DNA of 64,000 nt. Origin: Azophilus sp965220835 (GTDB lineage: Bacteria > Pseudomonadota > Gammaproteobacteria > Pseudomonadales > Azotimanducaceae). The position numbers were made by a program, and so were the translations under genes. Below, piece after piece: positions 34,911 to 43,306 of the stretch. Within the stretch, counting starts at the first letter, position 1, and the number at the start of each line of letters is the position of its first letter. Under the pieces are notes generated by a model that had not been told where the DNA came from, searched no databases, and was given only the letters and a program-made list of their open reading frames with translations. The stretch lies in the NCBI GenBank assembly GCA_965220835.1, contig OZ244842.1:3286001-3350000 (forward strand), in the 5' to 3' direction.

Positions 34911-36307
34911 GACGCCGCCAGCGCCTCTGTGCCCTCAAGCTCAGCCAGCAACCGCTGCAGCTTGGGAATTGCCTCCATCACCGGCCCCGGGTCGGTTTGC
35001 GGCAGCGGCCCTTGGTCATCGCGCTCCGGCAGCGTGAAGCCATCGAGCCGCGAGGCGCGCAGCCAATCCAGCAGCGCCTCATCTTGGGACCATTCCAGTT
35101 GATTCATGAAGTTGGCCAAGGTGGTGCGCAGAAAGTCAGCGTCGGAATCCGGGTGTGGAACGGGTGCGCACAGCCGGTTCTTGGCCGCGTCATCATCCCC
35201 GTAGGCCGCCTCAACATGGGCGGTGAAGGCGCCGCTGAACACTTGCTGGCAGGTGCGCAGTGATTGCAGCGTGATGGCCTGGCCGTCGAACACGGGCAGC
35301 ACCGGGCGCCGGGCCAAGCCGTCGGTGGCGCAATGCACGTGCAGCGTAGCGGGAGAGGTCGGCACCGTCCCCTGGTCCAGAGTGATGGCGTGCTGATCAA
35401 TGCGCTGCACATGTCCTAGCCGCACCACGTCCTTGATGCGGCGCAACTGCTCAAGTTCAGCGCGAGTGACCGTGGCGCAGCGGTACATGGTCGGCCACAC
35501 GCTGTCATCGAACCGCAGAAGCTGGCCCGCCGCATTGACCCGTTCAAAGACGTCGCGATAGCTGGTGCCCTCAACGATGGCCCGGGTCTGGTCCGCGAAG
35601 CCCCGGTTGAGCGCGTCGGCGAACTGGCGGCCCGGCTGAATGTTGGCTCGGTCCAGCAGCCAGGAGTCCCTAGGCATGATCCAGGTGATGCTGTCCGGGT
35701 TCATGCCGTGGGCCAGCAAGAACAAGCAGGCGTCCATGCCGGTCTTGCCGGCCCCAACGATGACGTAGCGTTCGAACTTTCCGCCCAGCTTCGGTAGCTC
35801 GTTCGGCGGCGCCCAGTTGACGCCTTCCCCGACGGTGAACGGCGGCGGCGACACCGAGGGCACGTTCACGTTCATGTAGGTGGCGTCCACGATCTTGCCC
35901 GCCTCCACCGACCACGCCCCATCGGATACCAAGGATCCGAAGCGCCCGCGGCCTTCGTACTCGCATAGAGGAAAGTAGCGAACCCGCCCCGAGGGCAGGA
36001 ACTGGCGCTGCATGACTTGCCCGAAGTAAGCGCACACCTCGCTGTTGGTGGCCAATTCACAAAGGCCCTTGTTCCAGCCCTCGGTGTCGATCGCGCCGCT
36101 GCCCAAGGGCCTTGAATTGACCCCGTAGAACGACGACGGTTGGTGCAGGCGGACGAAGGGATAGGCGTCGTTCCAATGCCCGCCGGGTTGGTGGCGCCGA
36201 TCCACGATAACCACGGAGGCCTCGGTTTCGGTCATCAGCACGTCGGTGAACGCCATGCCCATGGCACCGGCGCCGACCACCAGATAGTCTGCTTCGAGGG
36301 TCGTCAT
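34907..36307 (-). CDS. FAD/NAD(P)-dependent oxidoreductase, monooxygenase-like
   Basis: A 466-residue flavoprotein with two nucleotide-binding folds: ADYLVVGAGAMGMAFTDVL at residues 6-24 (FAD) and RYVIVGAGKTGMDACLFLL in the middle (NADPH). Between them is DRRHQPGGHWNDAYPFVRLHQ, resembling class B flavin monooxygenases and lysine/ornithine hydroxylases. The precise FMO fingerprint FxGxxxHxxxY/F was not found, so substrate and chemistry are unknown. ATG at 36307 fits; a longer frame to 36445 has no conserved residues. Its stop overlaps the ribH start (ATGA), so enzyme and flavin-precursor synthase should be made together. Confidence 0.8.
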   Translation of the reverse strand: MTTLEADYLVVGAGAMGMAFTDVLMTETEASVVIVDRRHQPGGHWNDAYPFVRLHQPSSFYGVNSRPLGSGAIDTEGWNKGLCELATNSEVCAYFGQVMQRQFLPSGRVRYFPLCEYEGRGRFGSLVSDGAWSVEAGKIVDATYMNVNVPSVSPPPFTVGEGVNWAPPNELPKLGGKFERYVIVGAGKTGMDACLFLLAHGMNPDSITWIMPRDSWLLDRANIQPGRQFADALNRGFADQTRAIVEGTSYRDVFERVNAAGQLLRFDDSVWPTMYRCATVTRAELEQLRRIKDVVRLGHVQRIDQHAITLDQGTVPTSPATLHVHCATDGLARRPVLPVFDGQAITLQSLRTCQQVFSGAFTAHVEAAYGDDDAAKNRLCAPVPHPDSDADFLRTTLANFMNQLEWSQDEALLDWLRASRLDGFTLPERDDQGPLPQTDPGPVMEAIPKLQRLLAELEGTEALAAS

Positions 36308-36531
36308 TGTCTTGCCAGCGGCGCTCCTAAAGACCAGTATTGACATCATACCGGAGAACCGGGACCGGTCGGTGTATGGTGAGCGCGTTGCGTCAGTCCT
36401 AACGATGGTGGCACGCTCGCATCTGTTGGATTTGTTCCTGCGCAAGGCGTTGGCTGTACTTTGAACGGCCAGTGCATCATCGTGGTGAAGGAACGGATCA
36501 ACAGCACCGCGAACGTATATTGGAGGCAGCT

Positions 36532-36924
36532 ATGGGCGACTACGTCTATCCGGGCATTCTCAGCAGTGTGGCGCTGCTCGTGTACTACTTCACCTTGTTC
36601 AAGTCCGGCATGGCCCGCGGCCGCTTCAAGGTTGCGGCGCCGTCCCACGACGGACCGGAAGAGTACGTGCGCCATGTGCGCGCCCACCAGAACACGGTGG
36701 AGCACCTCGTGATGTTCCTGCCAGGCCTTTGGCTCTTTGCATGGGCGGTGGACCCGATCTGGGCAGCGGGCATCGGCGCCATTTGGCCGGTTGGCCGCCT
36801 GATGTACGCCTTGGGCTACTACAAAGCGCCGGAGAAACGCAGCATCGGCCTCTACATCAGCATGCCGCCGATTTACATATTCATCCTGGGTTCGCTGATC
36901 GGCTTCGTCCTGAAGGCCTTGTAA
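36532..36924 (+). CDS. MAPEG family membrane protein
   Basis: 130 residues with four predicted spans. The family mark RVRAHQNTVEHLVMF-like segment is seen as HVRAHQNTVEHLVMFLPGLW, followed by WPVGRLMYALGYYK and IGLYISMPPIYIFILGSLIG. MAPEG proteins include glutathione transferases and eicosanoid enzymes; bacterial members are often glutathione-dependent, but the substrate is unknown. ATG at 36532 has GGAGG five bases upstream. It stands alone on the plus strand and ends 27 bp before the convergent monooxygenase. Confidence 0.88.
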   Translation: MGDYVYPGILSSVALLVYYFTLFKSGMARGRFKVAAPSHDGPEEYVRHVRAHQNTVEHLVMFLPGLWLFAWAVDPIWAAGIGAIWPVGRLMYALGYYKAPEKRSIGLYISMPPIYIFILGSLIGFVLKAL

Positions 36925-36951
36925 CGGATGCGGAGTTAGCCGAAAGGGGCG

Positions 36952-38175
36952 CTAGGACCAAGGGCGCAGCGCGCGCCAGCCTTGGTCCGTGCCAAGCGCC
37001 GCCGCATCGGCATCGTAGCTGTACAGCCAATGCTGCTGGGGTGAGAAGCCGCCATCGAGCTTCTCGTTGGTGCGGCGGAACCGTTCGTTGCGCCGGGCCA
37101 CGGCCTCCGGGTCCGCAAGGTGATACCAGCCCTCGGCGTTGCGCGACTGCTGCACGATCAGGTGCGCACGCTCCATGCGCAAGGCTTGGTAGCGGGCTAG
37201 GTCAGCCGCCACGTCGCCTGTGGATTCAGACAAGATACGCGCCAGCACCCAAGCATCCTCCAGCGACTGAACGGCGCCTTGGGCATGATAGGGCAGCATC
37301 GCGTGGGCGGCGTCGCCCAGCAGGCCGATCCGCCCCGCCACCCAATCGCTTAACGGGTTGCGGTCATGCAGCGCGGTGACGAAAGTTCTCTCGGTTGCCT
37401 CAATGACGCGCTTGGGCCGATCGTACCAGCCAGTGAAGGCGGCAATGACTTCGTCGGCGCGGGCCGTTTGGGACCAGGATTCCCGTTTCTGGCCATCCGC
37501 CTGTCCCAAGGCCAGCCAATTGAGCCGGGCTCCGCCGGAGACCCAGTAGTAAACGAACGATAGACGCGGCCCCATGTCCACATGGGCTGACACCGGAATG
37601 CCAAGATGGGCAACATCTTGCCCATCCACCACGCCGCGCCAAGTGACGTAACCGGACGGTCTGGGCGGGTCCGGCGAGAAAACCTGTTCGCGCACCAGCG
37701 AATGAATGCCGTCGGCACCCACCAAGATGTCGCCGGTGATGCGCTCGCCGGAATCGCAATCCGCCCAAGCCTGTGCGGCGTCCTGCCCAACAGCCACGAC
37801 CTTGGTTTGCAGGCGAAGGCGCGCCGCATCCAGCACCCCGGTCAACGCGGCAATCAGGTCGGCCCGATGGGCGTGGTAGTAGGCGTAGCCGTAGGTCTGG
37901 CGCACCCGAGGCATCAGCGGCGTGCGCAGGATGGTTTCGCCGGTGTCCCAGACGCTGTACTTGTGGAAGTCCGGCTCCGTGCAGAATTCGGCCAGCGCAT
38001 CGCCCAAGCCGAGGGTTTCCAGCACGCGCACGCCGTTGGGGCTGAGCTGAATGCCCGCGCCCACCTCGGTGAAGGCGGGCGCTTGCTCAAGGAGCAGGTA
38101 ATCGACGCCGAGCTTGGCCAGCGACAACGCCAGCGCGCTGCCGCCAATGCCGGCGCCCACGATGATGACCCTCAC
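36952..38175 (-). CDS. FAD-dependent monooxygenase, salicylate/3-hydroxybenzoate hydroxylase-like
   Basis: A 407-residue class A flavin monooxygenase. FAD fold MRVIIVGAGIGGSALALSLA, then EVGAGIQLSPNGVRVLETLG, the DG motif ILVGADGIHSLVREQVF and the ribityl-binding GRIGLLGDAAHAMLPYHAQG. The closest described types hydroxylate salicylate, 3-hydroxybenzoate or 6-hydroxynicotinate. The start is GTG at 38175. No ring-cleavage genes are near, so the true substrate is not known; a role in ubiquinone or secondary metabolism is also possible. Confidence 0.87.
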   Translation of the reverse strand: MRVIIVGAGIGGSALALSLAKLGVDYLLLEQAPAFTEVGAGIQLSPNGVRVLETLGLGDALAEFCTEPDFHKYSVWDTGETILRTPLMPRVRQTYGYAYYHAHRADLIAALTGVLDAARLRLQTKVVAVGQDAAQAWADCDSGERITGDILVGADGIHSLVREQVFSPDPPRPSGYVTWRGVVDGQDVAHLGIPVSAHVDMGPRLSFVYYWVSGGARLNWLALGQADGQKRESWSQTARADEVIAAFTGWYDRPKRVIEATERTFVTALHDRNPLSDWVAGRIGLLGDAAHAMLPYHAQGAVQSLEDAWVLARILSESTGDVAADLARYQALRMERAHLIVQQSRNAEGWYHLADPEAVARRNERFRRTNEKLDGGFSPQQHWLYSYDADAAALGTDQGWRALRPWS

Positions 38176-38500
38176 TTAATGCGTCCCGAGTGGCTTTGTT
38201 GGATGATTGTGGTTCAACCCGAGGCGAATGCAAGCTTCATGCTTACCGCGCACGGCACAGCGACGCAACTTCGGCAAGAACCCCCGGAGCGAAAGCTAGC
38301 CGCCCTTGAACCGGGCCCGAGGGAAGCAGGCGGGCCGCCGCGGGACGGTGCACGCCCTGAGGTCCCCCAGACCATGCTTCAGCGGGTTCCAGAACGAACT
38401 GTTGGAGTCCTCGATGCGCCCATTCGCTAATTGACTGCATCGAGCCCAGCCTTGTAAGTTGCCCCACTTTCGTCGAACGAGCTTTAGCAGCGGGGTTTGA
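38176..38500. other. 325-bp intergenic region between monooxygenase and SulP genes
   Basis: No coding potential recognised. It separates two divergent genes and must hold start signals for both. A possible promoter toward the SulP gene is TTGACT (38431-38436) with TAAGTT (38455-38460), 18-bp spacer, of weak quality. The short G+C-rich stretch 38300-38380 contains several small inverted repeats without a clear pattern. Confidence 0.4.
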
Positions 38501-40114
38501 ATGGGATTGAAGTACGATTTCAGCGCACTGCGAGGGGATTTGCTCGGCGGCATCACCGCCACGGTGGTGGTGTTCCCCGCAGCGCTGGCATTTGGCGTGA
38601 CGTCCGGGCTGGGCGCGGCAGCCGGCGTGTACGGTTCAATAGCCGTCGGCTTTTTCGCCGCCACCTTCGGCGGCACGCGCATGCAGATTTCCGGGGCCAC
38701 GGGGCCGATGGCCGTCGCGACCGCCGTGATCGTGACCAGCCACGCAACCACCCTGACGGAGGCGTTGACGGTGGTGGTGCTGGGCGGGCTGCTCCAAGCG
38801 TTGCTTGGGTTGACCAAAGTCGGCCGCTTCGTGGCCTACACGCCGCAGGTGGTGATTTCCGGGTTCATGTCCGGCATCGGCCTGATCATCATCCTGATTC
38901 AGTTGATGCCTCTGTTGGGTGCGCCGAACGCCGGCGGCACGTTGGATTCGATCAAGGCGTTGCCGGCAGGAATCAGCGATGCAAACCTCAGCGCCGTCGC
39001 CATCGCCTTGGTCACGCTCGCCATCGCCATGCTCTGGCCCAAGCAGTTGTCGAAGTACTTGCCAGGGCCATTTGCTGCGCTCTTGGTTGGGACGCTCATG
39101 GGCCTCTTCTGGTTGATCGACGCCCCCGTCGTCGGCCCGGTGCCCATGGGCCTGCCGGCGTTTGCGCTGGAGCTGCCCACAGCCGCTTTCGTCGTAGGGG
39201 CCTTGGAACCGGCGTTTATTTTGGCCCTGTTGGGTTCGGTGGACAGCCTGCTAACTTCGCTCATTTCGGATACCGTCACGGGCACGCGCCACGATCCGAA
39301 CCGCGAACTCGTCGGGCAGGGTATCGGCAACATGATGGCGGGCATGTTTGGTGGCATGCCGGGCGCTGGCAACACGCTTGGGACCCTCACCAACATCAAC
39401 GCCGGCGGTACCACGCGCCTTTCCGGGGCCACCTACGCCGTCTTGATGCTGGTGCTGGTGGCGGGTTTCGGCAACACCATTGAGCCGGTGCCTCGCGCCG
39501 CCTTGGCTGGGGTTCTCATCAAGATTGCGCTGGACATCGTGGACTGGCGCGTGCTGATGCGCGTTCACAGGATGAGTCCTCGGCACGCAGTGATCATGTT
39601 GATGACGCTGGGCATCACCGTGTTCGTGGATCTCGTCACTGCGGTGACCGTGGGCCTGATCATCGCGGCAATGTCCCACGCACGGCAGTTGGAGAGCTTG
39701 GAACTGGACAACGTGATTTCCGTGCCAATGCTGGACCGGCAATTCTTCGGCCTCACGGATGACGCTGTGGACGCCTTCTCGGCACGCACCGGCTTGGTGT
39801 CGCTGAAGGGCATGTTCTCCGTCGCCTCCTCGCACCGCCTGATGGGCGCGTTCAGCACCGACGTGCGCAAGCACGAGGTGGTGATCTTTGACTTCTCCGA
39901 GACCGTGCACGTTGACGACAGCGCCACCTTCGTGATCGCGCGATTGATGGACGCGGCGTTGGAGTCAAAAACCGAAGTGATAATCGTGGGCATGTCAGGG
40001 TCGGTTCTGGCGGCGTTCCAAGCGTTCGACTTGCTGCGGGCCGTGCCGGAGGGGCGACGCGTGGAGTCGTTGGACGAGGCGCGGGAAATCGCTCGGGAGC
40101 TGTTGAAGGTCTAG
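38501..40114 (+). CDS. SulP family anion transporter with STAS domain
   Basis: A 537-residue transporter: 11-14 membrane spans up to about residue 400, beginning DLLGGITATVVVFPAALAFG and FGGTRMQISGATGPMAVATA, with NMMAGMFGGMPGAGNTLGTL in the middle, followed by a cytoplasmic STAS domain (from about 420, ending near VESLDEARE). SulP proteins carry sulfate, bicarbonate, dicarboxylates or molybdate. The N-terminal part resembles bicarbonate- or dicarboxylate-type members, but substrate is not assignable. No sulfur-assimilation or carbonic anhydrase gene lies near. Convergent with narK. Confidence 0.9.
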   Translation: MGLKYDFSALRGDLLGGITATVVVFPAALAFGVTSGLGAAAGVYGSIAVGFFAATFGGTRMQISGATGPMAVATAVIVTSHATTLTEALTVVVLGGLLQALLGLTKVGRFVAYTPQVVISGFMSGIGLIIILIQLMPLLGAPNAGGTLDSIKALPAGISDANLSAVAIALVTLAIAMLWPKQLSKYLPGPFAALLVGTLMGLFWLIDAPVVGPVPMGLPAFALELPTAAFVVGALEPAFILALLGSVDSLLTSLISDTVTGTRHDPNRELVGQGIGNMMAGMFGGMPGAGNTLGTLTNINAGGTTRLSGATYAVLMLVLVAGFGNTIEPVPRAALAGVLIKIALDIVDWRVLMRVHRMSPRHAVIMLMTLGITVFVDLVTAVTVGLIIAAMSHARQLESLELDNVISVPMLDRQFFGLTDDAVDAFSARTGLVSLKGMFSVASSHRLMGAFSTDVRKHEVVIFDFSETVHVDDSATFVIARLMDAALESKTEVIIVGMSGSVLAAFQAFDLLRAVPEGRRVESLDEAREIARELLKV

Positions 40115-40246
40115 GCTTGCTCGGGCGTCCCGATTCAAAGCCTCTTGCCCTCGAACAGAAATCGCGGGGTTCACAGGGCGCACTTGCAAACTCGGGAGTT
40201 ATGGGCTGATGTTGGAGAGTGGATTCTCTCTTGCCGTGGCACCGAA

Positions 40247-41854
40247 TCACGGATTCTTCACGTAGGCATTCTTGCGCAGATAGAACCACCAGTTGATCGC
40301 CATGCAAACGGCATAGAAGGCTGCAAATCCGTACAGCGCGCGCTCGGGCGTGGTCGCCGTGATTTGCTCGCCGAACACTTTGGGGATGATGAAGGCACCG
40401 TAGGCAGCCACCGCCGAGGTCCAGCCGAGCACTGGGCCGGCCTGCTCCCTGTCGAAGACGATGGCGATGGTGCGGAACGTCGAGCCGTTGCCGACGCCTG
40501 TTGCCGTGAAGAGAATCAGGAACAGGATCAGAAACGGCAGGAAGTACTGTTCTGGCGTTGGGGAGGCGTAGGCCAAGGCCATGAAGTACGCCACGCCGAG
40601 TGCGCAGGCCGTCATGATCGCAGAAATGATCTGCGTGATCAGCGCCCCGCCGAGACGGTCTGAGACCAAGCCGCCTAGGGGACGGATGAGCGCGCCGATG
40701 AACGGGCCCGTCCAAGCGTACATCAAGGCGCTCGGCCCGTTTGCGTTAACGGTTGTGTGGGTCATCACACCATCAACCTCAATGTGCTGGAAGCCGAACA
40801 CGACCTTGATTGCCAGGCCGAATGCCGCGGCGTAGCCGATGAAGGAGCCGAAGGTCATGGTGTAGATCACCGTCATGGCCCAAGTGTGCTTGTCCCTGAA
40901 GATCGCATACTGCCGATCTAGGCTTTGGCGAACCGGGCCGGGAATCAGCCGGAGCGCAACTATGGTCGCAGCAATCACAAGCGGCAGGACGATCCACTTG
41001 CTCAGCTCCAAGCCGGAGCCGCCGGTCCTTGCAGGCAGCAGCAGCCACAGTCCGATGGCCGCGGTGACCAGCCCGGCTGCCAGCATGCCGATGATCTTGC
41101 CGAATGCCCGGGCGGATGACGTCACCCCCGGGGACACGTGCGGCGCGGTGATGTTGTTCATGCCGAACCAAGCTGCAATGACCAGCGGAACCAGGACGGC
41201 CACCCAGACATAACCGGCGTTGTGAATATAGGTCTCGGTCCCGGCTGGGATCTTGCCGATTGGTGTTCCGGACGCCGTGTCGAGAATCAGCCCAGAGCCG
41301 CCGAACACGCCGACCGTCATGACCAGCGGCACCACAATCTGCATGGTGGTGACGCCGAAGTTGCCGAGGCCGGCGTTCAACCCCAGCGACAGCCCCTGTA
41401 CCTTCTTGGGGTAGAAAAAGGAAATGTTCGACATTGAGGAGGCGAAATTGCCGCCACCCAAGCCGGACAGCAGCGCTATCGCTTGGAATTGCCACAACGG
41501 CGTGCTCGGAATCTGCAATAGGACTCCTGTGCCAGCTGCCGGAATGATCAGCAAAGCCGTCGTCAGAAAGATCGTGTTGCGGCCGCCTGCCATGCGGATG
41601 AAGAAGGAGGACGGGATGCGCAGGGTCGCTCCGCTCAACCCGGCGATGGCAGCGAGGGTGAACAGCTCCGCCTGGGTGAACGGAAACCCTAGGTTGATCA
41701 TTTGAACGGTGATGATTCCCCAGTACAGCCACACCGCGAAGCCACACATCAAGCAGGGAATCGAAATGCACAAATTGCGTGTCGCGATCCGCTTGCCCGC
41801 GGCCTCCCAGAAAGTCGCATTCTCAGGGTTCCAGTTCGGCAGGTCATTGGCCAT
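40247..41854 (-). CDS. narK: Nitrate/nitrite transporter, NarK family
   Basis: MFS transporter that imports nitrate or exchanges nitrate and nitrite. 535 residues. Nitrate signatures: LSGLGGGNFASSMSNISFFY followed by PKKVQGLSLGLNAGLGNFGV in helix 5, and GPFIGALIRPLGGLVSDRLG in the second half. Compared with the usual 430-480 residues there is a longer middle, with two extra hydrophobic stretches (near residues 258-275 and 290-308) between the halves. No nitrate reductase gene lies in the window. Upstream is an FNR-type box at the class II position. Confidence 0.92.
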   Translation of the reverse strand: MANDLPNWNPENATFWEAAGKRIATRNLCISIPCLMCGFAVWLYWGIITVQMINLGFPFTQAELFTLAAIAGLSGATLRIPSSFFIRMAGGRNTIFLTTALLIIPAAGTGVLLQIPSTPLWQFQAIALLSGLGGGNFASSMSNISFFYPKKVQGLSLGLNAGLGNFGVTTMQIVVPLVMTVGVFGGSGLILDTASGTPIGKIPAGTETYIHNAGYVWVAVLVPLVIAAWFGMNNITAPHVSPGVTSSARAFGKIIGMLAAGLVTAAIGLWLLLPARTGGSGLELSKWIVLPLVIAATIVALRLIPGPVRQSLDRQYAIFRDKHTWAMTVIYTMTFGSFIGYAAAFGLAIKVVFGFQHIEVDGVMTHTTVNANGPSALMYAWTGPFIGALIRPLGGLVSDRLGGALITQIISAIMTACALGVAYFMALAYASPTPEQYFLPFLILFLILFTATGVGNGSTFRTIAIVFDREQAGPVLGWTSAVAAYGAFIIPKVFGEQITATTPERALYGFAAFYAVCMAINWWFYLRKNAYVKNP

Positions 41855-42055
41855 TGGTTTGATCCTCCCCTTTCGCGCTTAATGTCTTTGGCGGCTAGCG
41901 GCCGAATGCAACGGCCGACTTGGGCAACTTGCGTTGAAGAACGCCCTGCGCGCCCGCTTTGCACCGAAGCGACGGACCCCAGCAACATGACTTATGGATG
42001 GTATGGCTGGAGCCCTATCGAGTCCGCGATGAAACGCCCCTTGCTTTAGACGGGG

Positions 42056-42097
42056 ATCATTCAGCGATGCGGGCGGAAAATCCTTGATGTCGATCAA
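42056..42097 (-). promoter_or_regulatory. FNR/Anr-type promoter of narK
   Basis: A perfect FNR box TTGATGTCGATCAA occupies 42084-42097. Read on the minus strand, AATGAT (42061-42056), four of six bases from TATAAT, follows 22 bp later. This is exactly the spacing of a class II FNR promoter (box centred at -41.5), with a start near 42049 and a leader of about 195 bases to narK. On the plus strand no -10 is found at the matching distance, so narK is the likely target. Confidence 0.75.
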
Positions 42098-42250
42098 GAT
42101 TTTGCGAAGCGCCGAGCCGGGTGTTGGCCTGCGTGCTCGAAGCCACCGGGATTGGAATTCTGGGGCCTATCGCATCTTGCGGCAGCCACATTCGTGCGTG
42201 GTAGGATTGGGGTGCTGTGTCTGCACCATTAGGCCGATCATGGAACCGTC

Positions 42251-43123
42251 ATGCTGACTGGAAGCTGCCTCTGCGGCGACATCGCCTTCGCAATCGACGG
42301 CCCCATCGAGGAGATGACGCACTGCCACTGCTCGATGTGCCGCAAGTTCCATGGCAGCGCATTCGCGACCTTTGGCATGGCAGCACCGGCTGATTACCGT
42401 TGGGTGCGCGGCGAGGCGCGGGTTCGGTCGTATCGTTCATCATCCCAAGGCTGCCGGCATTTCTGCCCTAGGTGCGGTTCGGCCGTCCCGTCTCACGGGG
42501 ACGACTCGCCCAACACCATCATTCCCATGGGCAATGTGGCCGAAGACCCCGCTTCGCGCCCGCAGCGCCACATTTTCATCGGCTCCATGGCACCTTGGCA
42601 CCAGATCGTCGATGACCTGCCGCAACATGAGGCGTACCCGCCGGAGTTTGGGCCGGACGCGGTTACCGTTGCGCGCCCCGACCGACAACCCCGGACGACG
42701 GGGGCCACTGCAGGAAGTTGCCTGTGCGGTGCGGTTGCCTTCGAGTTCGGCGGCCCTCCCCTGCGCATTTACAACTGCCATTGCTCACGCTGCCGCCGCG
42801 CTGTCAGCGGCGCCTACCAGACCCTGATTCGCGCAAACCGGAACGGGTTTCGCTGGCTCACAGGCGATGGCCTCGTTGTCGAGTACCGGCATCCGGGATG
42901 CCGGTTTCAATGCGCGTTCTGCCGCATCTGCGGCGCTCGCATGCCTTGGGGCCGAGATCGGCAGGTTGCAATTCCCGCCGGCAGCTTGGACAGCGATCCA
43001 GGCGCAGGACCGAGCGACAACATCTTCGCGGATTCGCGTGCGGCTTGGACAGCGCTCGATTCGGGCATGAAGACTTGGTCGGGCGCCGCTAGCTGGTATA
43101 GACCGCCGGAGGAACAGTCTTAA
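42251..43123 (+). CDS. Protein with two GFA (glutathione-dependent formaldehyde-activating-like) domains
   Basis: A 290-residue tandem duplication of the CENP-V/GFA zinc fold. Domain 1 has Cys6/8 (GSCLCGDIAF), Cys25/27/30 (HCHCSMC) and Cys72/75 (FCPRCGS). Domain 2 repeats the same pattern with Cys157/159, Cys176/178/181 and Cys224/227. Most GFA proteins have one domain of about 130-150 residues. The biochemical role of most family members is unknown; proposals include glutathione adduct handling. Neither copy shows loss of zinc ligands. ATG at 42251; the gene stands alone. Confidence 0.85.
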   Translation: MLTGSCLCGDIAFAIDGPIEEMTHCHCSMCRKFHGSAFATFGMAAPADYRWVRGEARVRSYRSSSQGCRHFCPRCGSAVPSHGDDSPNTIIPMGNVAEDPASRPQRHIFIGSMAPWHQIVDDLPQHEAYPPEFGPDAVTVARPDRQPRTTGATAGSCLCGAVAFEFGGPPLRIYNCHCSRCRRAVSGAYQTLIRANRNGFRWLTGDGLVVEYRHPGCRFQCAFCRICGARMPWGRDRQVAIPAGSLDSDPGAGPSDNIFADSRAAWTALDSGMKTWSGAASWYRPPEEQS

Positions 43124-43306
43124 CGTTGGGTGCTGCGTCCCGTGGGTCGGGGCAGAGGCTCGCATGGGATTCTGCACTTGGAGGTTGCGGAGTAGGTACT
43201 GTGCCCTATTGAATAAGACGATGGTTGGGGTGCAAACTACAAAAGTAACTCGGGTCGGGTCAGGCCGAATCCGATACTATCTATGAGAGGTTGAGCGGGT
43301 TAACGC

